From assembly GCF_000236785.1 (NCBI RefSeq), contig NZ_AGUF01000079.1, positions 1 through 60,495 of the forward strand: a DNA stretch of 60,495 nucleotides, read 5' to 3'. The notes beneath the pieces were generated by a model. That model had not been told where the DNA came from. It searched no databases and was given only the letters and a program-made list of their open reading frames with translations. The translations under genes and the position numbers were made by a program. This DNA is from Achromobacter arsenitoxydans SY8. GTDB lineage: Bacteria > Pseudomonadota > Gammaproteobacteria > Burkholderiales > Burkholderiaceae_B. Shown here piece by piece: positions 53,726 to 60,495 of the stretch (positions are counted from its first letter, which is position 1; each line of letters opens with the position of its first letter).

Positions 53726-54979
53726 ATGAAACGCAGACTAGCCCTTAAGCAACTGACCGCCGTGAGCCTGTTGGCCATGTCCGGGTGGATGCCGCAGGTT
53801 CTCGCCGCCGAAGACACCATCAAGGTCGGCATCCTGCATTCCCTCTCGGGCACCATGGCCATCTCGGAGACGTCGCTCAAGGACGTGGCCCTGATGACCA
53901 TCGACGAAATCAACGCCAATGGCGGCGTGATGGGCAAGAAGCTCGAAGCCGTTGTTGTCGACCCCGCCTCCAACTGGCCGCTGTTCGCCGAAAAGTCCCG
54001 CCAGCTCCTGTCGCAGGACAAGGTGGCCGTGGTCTTCGGCTGCTGGACCTCGGTGTCGCGCAAGTCCGTGCTGCCCGTCTTCAAGGAACTGAACGGCTTG
54101 CTCTTCTACCCCGTGCAATATGAAGGCGAAGAGCTGGAGAAGAACGTGTTCTACACGGGCGCCGCGCCCAACCAGCAAGCCATTCCCGCCGTGGAATACC
54201 TGATGAGCGAAGACGGCGGCGGCGCCAAGCGCTTCGTGCTGCTGGGCACCGACTACGTCTATCCGCGCACCACCAACAAGATCCTGCGCGCCTTCCTGCA
54301 TTCCAAGGGCGTGAAGGACAGCGACATCGACGAGGTCTACACCCCGTTCGGCCATTCCGACTACCAGACCATCGTCGCCAACATCAAGAAGTTCGCCACG
54401 GGCGGCAAGACGGCCGTCATCTCCACCATTAACGGCGACTCCAACGTGCCCTTCTACAAAGAGCTGGGCAACGCGGGCCTGAAGGCCACCGATGTGCCGG
54501 TCGTGGCGTTCTCGGTGGGCGAAGAAGAACTGCGCGGCGTGGACACGAAGCCGCTGGTGGGCCACCTGGCCGCCTGGAACTACTTCCAGTCCGTCAAGAA
54601 CCCCGTCAACGAAGCATTCATCGCAAAGTGGAAGGCCTACGCCAAGGCCAAGAACCTGCCCAACGCCAACACGGTCGTGACCAACGATCCGATGGAAGCC
54701 ACCTACATCGGCATCCACATGTGGAAGCAGGCCGTGGAACAGGCCAAGTCCACCGACGTGGACAAGGTGATCGCCACCATGGGCGGCCAGAAGTTCAGCG
54801 CGCCCGACGGCTACACGGTCGAGATGGACAAGACCAATCACCACCTGCACAAGCCCGTCTACATCGGTGAAATCAAGGCGGACGGCCAGTTCAACGTGGT
54901 CTGGAAGAGCAAGGGCCCGATCCGCGCCCAACCGTGGAGCCCGTTCATCCCCGGCAACGAAGGCAAGCAAGGCCTCTAA
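53726..54979 (+). CDS. urtA: Urea ABC transporter substrate-binding protein
   Basis: 417 residues. Signal peptide MKRRLALKQLTAVSLLAMSG...VLA with an RR pair, cut near residue 27. The mature protein is the UrtA-type periplasmic urea-binding fold: IKVGILHSLSGTMAISETSLKDVALM, VFGCWTSVSRKSVLPVFKE, LLFYPVQYEGEELEKNVFYTGAAPNQQ and HHLHKPVYIGEI. GGAG lies before ATG 53726; the frame continues upstream into non-conserved leader sequence. First gene of the five-gene urea importer. Confidence 0.96.
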   Translation: MKRRLALKQLTAVSLLAMSGWMPQVLAAEDTIKVGILHSLSGTMAISETSLKDVALMTIDEINANGGVMGKKLEAVVVDPASNWPLFAEKSRQLLSQDKVAVVFGCWTSVSRKSVLPVFKELNGLLFYPVQYEGEELEKNVFYTGAAPNQQAIPAVEYLMSEDGGGAKRFVLLGTDYVYPRTTNKILRAFLHSKGVKDSDIDEVYTPFGHSDYQTIVANIKKFATGGKTAVISTINGDSNVPFYKELGNAGLKATDVPVVAFSVGEEELRGVDTKPLVGHLAAWNYFQSVKNPVNEAFIAKWKAYAKAKNLPNANTVVTNDPMEATYIGIHMWKQAVEQAKSTDVDKVIATMGGQKFSAPDGYTVEMDKTNHHLHKPVYIGEIKADGQFNVVWKSKGPIRAQPWSPFIPGNEGKQGL

Positions 54980-54993
54980 AGGAAAGGGCAGCC

Positions 54994-56625
54994 ATGCGCA
55001 TCGCGGCAATCGCACATTTCTTGCGTCGTTTTCTCCTGGCATGGCTGCTGGCCGTGCCGGTGCTGGCCGCCCCCGCGGCCGCCGCTGGCATCGACCAGTC
55101 CATGCTTGCGCCGCTGGACGGCGACGACACGGACGCCAAGCTGCAAGCGATTGCCGCGCTGGGCCAGCTGCCCGATCCGGGCGCTGCCGCAGTGCTGCAG
55201 GCGCTGGGCAACGACCAGCTCTACGCCACTGCCGACGGCCGCGTGCTGATCGGGACCGGCGGCCCCAAGGCCACCGATCCCGCCACGGGCGCGGCCGTGG
55301 ACCTGCCTGCGGACGCAGGCACGGTTTCCATCAACAACCGCCTGCGCCGCGCCATCGAGGCCGCGCTGGCCGGTTCGCGCCTGTTTTCCGACAACCCCAA
55401 CGAACGCCTGGATGCTGCCCGCCGGCTGCAGCAGACCGGCGATCCCGCGCGCCTGCCGATGCTCGAAAGGGCGCTGGCGGCGGAAAAGAACGAGGCCGTG
55501 CGCGGCGCGCTGCTCATCGCGCAGGCCAACCTGGAATTGAAAAGCGGCGATCCCGCGAAGCGCCGCCACGCGGTCGAGGTGCTAGGCGACACAAAGAACG
55601 CCGCCTTCCGCCCGACGCTGGCCGCCCTGACTTCAGCGCGCGACGGCGTCTACGCCGAACCCGACGCCGGCGTGCGCGAGGCCGCCGTCAATGCGCTCAA
55701 GCAGATCGACCGGCACCTGGCCACGATCGAATGGGCCGGCAATCTCTTCTATGGCGTGAGCCTGGGCAGCGTGCTGCTGCTGGCCGCGCTGGGACTGGCC
55801 ATCACCTTCGGCCTGATGGGCGTCATCAACATGGCGCACGGCGAACTGCTGATGATCGGCGCTTACGTGACCTATGTCGTGCAGACGCTGTTCCGATCAT
55901 GGCTGCCGGGCTGGCTGGACTGGTACGTGGTGGCCGCCCTGCCCCTGGCCTTCGTCGTGACGGCGCTGGTGGGCATGGCGCTGGAGCGCACCGTCATCCG
56001 CTGGCTTTACGGGCGTCCGCTGGAAACGCTGCTGGCGACCTGGGGCATCAGCCTGATGCTGATGCAGGGCGTGCGGTCGCTGTTCGGCGCGCAGAACGTG
56101 GAAGTGGGCAACCCCAGCTGGATGTCTGGCGGCTTCACCGTGCTGGGCGGGCTGGTGCTGACCTACAACCGGATCGTCATCATCGGCTTCGCCTTCTTCG
56201 TGGTGTTCCTGGTGTGGGCCTTGCTGAACCACACGCGGCTGGGCCTGTTCGTGCGCGCCATCACGCAAAACCGCCGCATGGCCGATTGCGTGGGCGTGCC
56301 GACCGGCCGCGTCGACATGCTGGCCTTCGGGCTGGGCTCCGGCATCGCCGGACTGGCGGGCGTAGCGCTGTCGCAGCTGGGCAACGTGGGCCCGGACCTG
56401 GGCCGCGGCTACATCGTCGACTCGTTCATGGTGGTGGTGCTGGGCGGCGTGGGCCAGCTTGCGGGCACCGTCATCGCCGCGCTGGGCCTGGGCGGCGTCA
56501 ACAAATTCCTGGAGCCTTACGCGGGAGCCGTCATGGCAAAGATCACCATCCTGGTGCTCATCGTGCTGTTCGTCCAAAAGCGGCCGCAAGGCCTGTTCGC
56601 CCCGCGCGGCCGGAGCGTCGAATGA
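54994..56625 (+). CDS. urtB: Urea ABC transporter permease
   Basis: 543 residues. Signal-like N-terminus, then a ~220-residue soluble region of HEAT-like helices (residues 30-245) typical of proteobacterial UrtB, then about eight membrane helices with GLAITFGLMGVINMAHGELLMIGAYVTY and TQNRRMADCVGVPTGRVDMLAFGLGSGIAGLAG. It forms the channel with UrtC. It starts 15 bp after urtA and overlaps urtC by 4 bp. Confidence 0.95.
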   Translation: MRIAAIAHFLRRFLLAWLLAVPVLAAPAAAAGIDQSMLAPLDGDDTDAKLQAIAALGQLPDPGAAAVLQALGNDQLYATADGRVLIGTGGPKATDPATGAAVDLPADAGTVSINNRLRRAIEAALAGSRLFSDNPNERLDAARRLQQTGDPARLPMLERALAAEKNEAVRGALLIAQANLELKSGDPAKRRHAVEVLGDTKNAAFRPTLAALTSARDGVYAEPDAGVREAAVNALKQIDRHLATIEWAGNLFYGVSLGSVLLLAALGLAITFGLMGVINMAHGELLMIGAYVTYVVQTLFRSWLPGWLDWYVVAALPLAFVVTALVGMALERTVIRWLYGRPLETLLATWGISLMLMQGVRSLFGAQNVEVGNPSWMSGGFTVLGGLVLTYNRIVIIGFAFFVVFLVWALLNHTRLGLFVRAITQNRRMADCVGVPTGRVDMLAFGLGSGIAGLAGVALSQLGNVGPDLGRGYIVDSFMVVVLGGVGQLAGTVIAALGLGGVNKFLEPYAGAVMAKITILVLIVLFVQKRPQGLFAPRGRSVE

Positions 56626-57749
56626 AACAGACCGCGCTGACCGACCTGAACCTGCTGGCCCGCCGCCCCCTGTTTTCGGGCCGCGTGTGGACGGCGCTGG
56701 CCGCGGGCGTGGCCCTGCTGGCCCTGCTGCCCCTTCTGAATCTGGTGTTCCCGCCCGGCCATGCGCTGCATGTGTCGGCCTATGCCGTGGCCCTGCTGGG
56801 CAAGTTCATGTGCTACGCCATGGCCGCGCTGGCGCTGGACCTGGTGTGGGGCTACGCGGGCATCCTGTCGCTGGGACACGGACTCTTCTTCGCGCTGGGC
56901 GGCTACGCGCACGGCATGTACCTGATGCGCGCCATCGGCCGCGACGGCGTCTACCAGAGCGACCTGCCCGACTTCATGGTGTTCCTGGACTGGAAGAGCT
57001 ACCCCTGGTACTGGTCCTTCACGGAGCACTTCTGGTACGCCATGCTGCTGGTGGTGCTGGTGCCGGGCGTGCTGGCCTTCGTGTTCGGCTACTTTGCCTT
57101 CCGCTCGCGCATCAAGGGCGTGTACTTCTCGATCATCACGCAGGCGCTGACATTCGCCGCCATGCTGCTGTTCTTCCGCAACGACACGGGCTTTGGCGGC
57201 AACAACGGCTTCACCGACTTCAAGCGCATCCTGGGTTTCGACATCACCGCGCCCGGCACCCGCGCCACGCTGTACTGGATCACGCTGGCGGCGCTGGCGG
57301 GCGCGCTGATCCTGGCGCGCATGGTCACGCAGAGCAAGCTGGGCCGCGTGCTGACCGCCGTGCGCGACGCCGAGAGCCGGCTGCGCTTCATCGGCTACGA
57401 CCCGCTGGGCTTCAAGCTGTTCGTGTGGACCCTGTCGGCCGTGCTGTGCGGCATCGCGGGCGCGCTGTACGTGCCGCAGGTCGGCATCATCAACCCCGGT
57501 GAAATGTCCACCGAGAACTCCATCGAGATGGTGATCTGGGTGGCCACCGGCGGGCGCGGCACGCTGATCGGCCCGATCATCGGCGCCGGCGCCGTCAACG
57601 GCCTGAAGACCTGGTTCACCAGCGTGCTGCCGGAATACTGGCTGTACGCGCTGGGCCTGATCTTCGTGCTGGTGACCCTGTTCCTGCCCACCGGCATCGT
57701 CGGCCTTGCCCGCCGCATCGCGGCCCGCATCCAGGAGAAGAAGGCATGA
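56622..57749 (+). CDS. urtC: Urea ABC transporter permease
   Basis: 375 residues, about ten membrane helices, the LivM-like partner of UrtB. Landmarks: DLVWGYAGILSLGHGLFFALGGYAHGMYLM, GFGGNNGFTDFKRILGFDI, DAESRLRFIGYDPLGFKLFVWTLSAVLCGIAGALYVPQVGIINP. The start overlaps urtB and the stop overlaps urtD, so translation of all three is coupled. Confidence 0.95.
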   Translation: MKQTALTDLNLLARRPLFSGRVWTALAAGVALLALLPLLNLVFPPGHALHVSAYAVALLGKFMCYAMAALALDLVWGYAGILSLGHGLFFALGGYAHGMYLMRAIGRDGVYQSDLPDFMVFLDWKSYPWYWSFTEHFWYAMLLVVLVPGVLAFVFGYFAFRSRIKGVYFSIITQALTFAAMLLFFRNDTGFGGNNGFTDFKRILGFDITAPGTRATLYWITLAALAGALILARMVTQSKLGRVLTAVRDAESRLRFIGYDPLGFKLFVWTLSAVLCGIAGALYVPQVGIINPGEMSTENSIEMVIWVATGGRGTLIGPIIGAGAVNGLKTWFTSVLPEYWLYALGLIFVLVTLFLPTGIVGLARRIAARIQEKKA

Positions 57750-58585
57750 CCAGCACGCACACCGAATCGGCCATGCTGGACGGCGGCCCCAGCGGCGAAG
57801 CCGGCTATGGCCGCGTCAGCCCCAGGGGCCTGGACACCAGCCACGGCGCCATCCTGTACCTGGAAGGCATCACGGTCAGCTTCGACGGCTTCAAGGCCCT
57901 GAACGACCTGACGCTAGACATCGGCGTGGGGGAACTGCGCTGCGTGATCGGCCCCAACGGCGCGGGCAAGACCACGATGATGGACGTGATCACCGGCAAG
58001 ACGCGGCCCACGGCGGGCACGGCCTACTTCGGCCAGAGCATCGACCTGACCACGCTGAACGAGGCGCAGATCGCGCACGCCGGCATCGGCCGCAAGTTTC
58101 AGCGCCCGACTGTGTTCGAACAGCACACGGTGTTCGAAAACCTGGAGCTGGCGATGAAAACGGACAAGCGCGTGCGGCCCACGCTGTTCTCGCGCCTGTC
58201 CAGCGAAGAGGCCGACCGGATCGGCGAAACGCTGGACCTGATCCGTCTGCGGCCCGAGGTCTGGCGGCCCGCCGGCCTGCTGTCGCACGGCCAGAAGCAG
58301 TGGCTGGAAATCGGCATGCTGCTGATGCAGGAGCCGCAACTGTTGCTGCTGGACGAGCCCGTGGCCGGCATGACCGACGCCGAAACCGAACGCACGGGCG
58401 AACTGCTGAACGAATTGCGCGGACGCCATTCCCTGATGGTGGTGGAGCACGACATGGACTTCGTCAACCAGATCGCGGGCGACGGCAAGGTCACCGTGCT
58501 GCACGAAGGCTCGGTGCTGGCCGAAGGCCCGATGAGCCGCGTGCAGGCCGACCCGCGCGTGATCGAAGTCTATCTGGGGCGCTGA
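57746..58585 (+). CDS. urtD: Urea ABC transporter ATP-binding protein
   Basis: 279 residues, LivG-like. Walker A GPNGAGKTT at 69-77, the signature LSHGQKQWLEIGMLL (note H for the usual second-position G, as in UrtD proteins), and Walker B LLLLDEPVAGMT. A non-conserved N-terminal leader of ~35 residues precedes the domain. Its stop is one base from the urtE start. Confidence 0.95.
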   Translation: MTSTHTESAMLDGGPSGEAGYGRVSPRGLDTSHGAILYLEGITVSFDGFKALNDLTLDIGVGELRCVIGPNGAGKTTMMDVITGKTRPTAGTAYFGQSIDLTTLNEAQIAHAGIGRKFQRPTVFEQHTVFENLELAMKTDKRVRPTLFSRLSSEEADRIGETLDLIRLRPEVWRPAGLLSHGQKQWLEIGMLLMQEPQLLLLDEPVAGMTDAETERTGELLNELRGRHSLMVVEHDMDFVNQIAGDGKVTVLHEGSVLAEGPMSRVQADPRVIEVYLGR

Positions 58586-58586
58586 G

Positions 58587-59285
58587 ATGCTGGACGTAAG
58601 CACGATCGACCAATACTACGGCGGCAGCCACACCCTGCGCGGCGTGTCGCTGTCGGTGCGCCAGGGCGAATGCCTGGCGCTGCTGGGCCGCAACGGCGTG
58701 GGCAAGACCACGCTGCTCAAGTGCGTGATGGGCGTGCTGCCCGTAGCGCGCGGCGGCATCGCATTCGACGGCGCCGACATCACGCGCCTGGCGCCGCACC
58801 AGCGCGCCGCGCGCGGCATGGCCTACGTGCCGCAAGGCCGCGACATCTTCGCGCGCTTGACAGTGGAAGAGAACATCCTGATGGGCATGGCGACCAAGCC
58901 GGCGGCCCGCGCCCGGCGCATCAAGGAAGAGGTTTTCGAACTGTTTCCCGTGCTGAAAAGCATGCTGTCGCGCCGCGGCGGCGACCTGTCCGGCGGCCAG
59001 CAGCAGCAACTGGCGATCGCGCGGGCGCTGGTGGCCGAACCCAAGCTCATCATCCTGGACGAGCCCACCGAAGGCATCCAGCCGTCCATCATCAAGGACA
59101 TTGCGCGCGTCATCCACATGCTGCGCCAGCGCGGCGACATCGCCATCCTGCTGTGCGAGCAGTACTTCGACTTCGCGCGCGAACTGGCCGACCAGTTCGT
59201 GGTGCTGTCGCGCGGCGAAGTGGTGGCGCGCGGCGGACGCGACACGATCGACGGCGAGGACGTGCGCCGGCACCTGTCGGTGTGA
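58587..59285 (+). CDS. urtE: Urea ABC transporter ATP-binding protein
   Basis: 232 residues, LivF-like. Walker A GRNGVGKTT at 34-42, LSGGQQQQLAIARALV, and Walker B LIILDEPTEGIQPSI. Last gene of the importer. No urease or urea-accessory gene follows, so in this genome region the imported urea is met by urea carboxylase and allophanate hydrolase. Confidence 0.95.
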   Translation: MLDVSTIDQYYGGSHTLRGVSLSVRQGECLALLGRNGVGKTTLLKCVMGVLPVARGGIAFDGADITRLAPHQRAARGMAYVPQGRDIFARLTVEENILMGMATKPAARARRIKEEVFELFPVLKSMLSRRGGDLSGGQQQQLAIARALVAEPKLIILDEPTEGIQPSIIKDIARVIHMLRQRGDIAILLCEQYFDFARELADQFVVLSRGEVVARGGRDTIDGEDVRRHLSV

Positions 59286-59372
59286 CGCTTCCCGCGACGC
59301 CCGGCCACGGCGCCGCGGATGGACTATGCTCCCTTTCTCTTGCACGACGCATCATCCGAAAGAGGAGCCTCC

Positions 59373-59801
59373 ATGTCCGACGTCACCATCTATCACAACC
59401 CCAAGTGCGGAACGTCCCGCAACACCCTGGGCCTCATCCGCAACGCCGGCATCGAGCCGCAGGTCGTGCTGTACCTGGAGACGCCGCCGTCGCGCGACAC
59501 GCTGAAGGCCCTGTTCAAGCAGGCCGGCGTCACGGTGCGCGACGCGCTGCGCGATAAAGGCACGCCCTACGCTGAGCTGGGCCTGGACGATGCGTCGTTG
59601 TCCGACGACGCCCTGCTGGACGCCATCGAACAGCACCCCATCCTGCTGAACCGTCCCTTCGTGTCGACGCCGCTGGGCGCACGCCTGTGCCGTCCCTGCG
59701 AACTGGTGCTGGACATCCTGCCGGCCCCGCAACAAGGCGCGTTCTCGAAGGAAAGCGGCGAGCCCGTCATCGACGCGCAGGGCAAACGCATCCAGAAGTG
59801 A
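59373..59801 (+). CDS. arsC: Arsenate reductase, glutaredoxin-coupled ArsC type
   Basis: 142 residues. The catalytic cysteine is C12 in YHNPKCGTSRNTL. The arginine cluster and RPFVSTPLGARLCRP match the arsenate-binding end; the closing DAQGKRIQK is typical. It would reduce arsenate to arsenite with glutathione. No arsB or arsR is nearby. ATG 59373 follows GAGGAG closely; a longer frame opening at 59319 is not supported. It lies 87 bp after urtE. Confidence 0.92.
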   Translation: MSDVTIYHNPKCGTSRNTLGLIRNAGIEPQVVLYLETPPSRDTLKALFKQAGVTVRDALRDKGTPYAELGLDDASLSDDALLDAIEQHPILLNRPFVSTPLGARLCRPCELVLDILPAPQQGAFSKESGEPVIDAQGKRIQK

Positions 59802-59965
59802 TAGCGGCTGCGTGCATTTTCAGACCTGACCTATATCCAAACAGTACTCAGGCATGCAAATCTCACGCTTCGCGGACGTCTTTGAACGTCTGCCTCTTCT
59901 GAGAACTTACGGCAAAACGTCCTGTCCTGGTGCGCGCTGTCAGTGCTCGGTTGCCGGAGCACGAC
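59802..59965. other. Short gap before the type VI remnant
   Basis: Slightly less GC-rich than the flanks. A GACGT-CTTTGA-ACGTC hairpin lies at about 59876-59891. No gene is evident; GGAG at 59956-59959 serves the next reading frame. Confidence 0.4.
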
Positions 59966-60310
59966 ATGCCGCACCAATCCGACCTACGTTGCGCCTTCGA
60001 CCTGATCGGTAGCGAAGCGCACGACGTATTTGAGGTCATCAAGTTCGAACTGCGCGAAGCGCAGTCCGAAACCTGCCTGCTTTCGAACGAACCCGCCTGC
60101 GCCAATCCCGCCGAGGACTTCGGCCAGGTGCTGGGCCGCGGCGCGCGCCAAACGCAGCGCGACTACACCTTCAAGCACCCCAGCTACGCCCACCAGAACA
60201 GCCGCGATGGCCAGGACCTGGCCTTTCAGCACGGCCGCTACGAACGCGACGACGCCGCCGATTGGAAAGATATTTTTGCCTCCTTGCCGCAAGCAGCGAA
60301 CTACTCATGA
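59966..60310 (+). pseudogene. Remnant of a VgrG type VI secretion spike protein
   Basis: 114 residues. The start, CAFDLIGSEAHDVFEVIKFELREAQSE, matches the N-terminus of VgrG (the gp27-like hub), and NPAEDFGQVLGRGARQTQRD continues it. The later FQHGRYERDDA resembles a VgrG segment normally some 50 or more residues further on, so internal sequence seems to have been lost. A complete VgrG exceeds 600 residues; the barrel and needle are absent. GGAG lies before ATG 59966, so a short product could still be made. Its stop overlaps the next gene start by 4 bp. Confidence 0.7.
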
Positions 60311-60495
60311 ACACCAGCCAATTGCTTCGCAGAGTCCTGGACCACGCCGTGCCCAACCCCACCGGAGACTGCAACGCTTGCGAGCGCATGGGCTTTCCGA
60401 TTCTGCCGTTGCGGGCCGCGTATGCGCCTTCGCCTCTGGCCCTGGGGAAGCGGGCAGTCGCCGGCGCCGGCGGTCTGGAAGCCGTACAGATGCGG
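60307..60495 (+). CDS. Probable type VI effector, VasX/BTH_I2691 type (partial)
   Basis: Sixty-three codons are visible before the window ends, with no stop. The opening MNTSQLLRRVLDHAV is followed by C22-x2-C25 and GFPILPLRAAYAP, which resembles the C-x2-C ... G-x-PILPVRYA opening of VasX-like and BTH_I2691-family effectors that are carried by VgrG. Its ATG overlaps the stop of the VgrG remnant, so it likely descends from a vgrG-effector unit. The toxin part lies outside the window. Confidence 0.6.
   Translation, partial: MNTSQLLRRVLDHAVPNPTGDCNACERMGFPILPLRAAYAPSPLALGKRAVAGAGGLEAVQMR

Overview
The window is GC-rich, gene-dense chromosomal DNA of a beta-proteobacterium. Protein content and gene order (fdsGBACD formate dehydrogenase, urea carboxylase with urtABCDE, a FecI/FecR/TonB receptor set, Alcaligenaceae-style intergenic repeats carrying GGTGTCTGACACC) point to Achromobacter or a close Bordetella relative. 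This placement is inferred from gene content, not from a database search. No insertion sequence, integrase, phage gene or CRISPR array was seen; most of the window looks like stable chromosome.

Layout. 1-490: the end of an upstream terminator, then tRNA-Ala(GGC), tRNA-Glu(UUC), tRNA-Asp(GUC) and a terminator. 650-7000: a PAS/LuxR regulator, bioB with an overlapping EamA exporter, an MFS transporter, a peroxiredoxin and a small exported protein. 7000-7550: a gene-free stretch made of a long imperfect inverted repeat and a duplicated palindromic unit. 7550-12080: a Tat-exported dienelactone-hydrolase-like protein and a 1192-residue AsmA/DUF748 protein.

12.2-26.2 kb is a molybdenum cofactor plus formate oxidation block. 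moaC-moaD-moaE-moaB-moeA runs rightward and meets a leftward fdsR-moaA-mobA set. fdsR is divergent from fdsG-fdsB-fdsA-fdhD-fdsD, which is followed by an oxalate/formate-type MFS transporter. Together these make most of the molybdopterin guanine dinucleotide pathway, the soluble NAD-linked enzyme that uses it, its sulfuration factor, its regulator and a likely formate carrier.

26.2-46.0 kb is mixed: a methyltransferase; a Fur-box-preceded FecI/FecR/TonB siderophore receptor set; a TetR repressor with matching palindromes at its own promoter and a neighbouring membrane gene; a two-part ChrA transporter with a divergent LysR; murI; two universal stress proteins; a PepSY/two-component set; an SDR protein with a non-standard active site; the DUF1800/DUF1501 pair; a GNAT protein; and a secreted YxFxxD-repeat protein followed by an ECF sigma/anti-sigma pair.

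47.0-59.3 kb is a urea nitrogen module: allophanate hydrolase, urea carboxylase and a GntR regulator run leftward, urtABCDE runs rightward. The 471-bp gap between them holds two divergent, near-perfect sigma-54 promoters, an NtrC-type enhancer about 105-110 bp from each, and a CTTGTATACAAG palindrome just after the predicted start of the leftward transcript. This is the most informative regulatory structure in the window. It predicts nitrogen-limitation control of both arms with an extra brake on the catabolic arm only.

The right edge holds an arsC-like reductase, then a remnant of a type VI secretion VgrG N-terminus overlapping by 4 bp the start of a probable VasX/BTH_I2691-type effector that runs off the window.
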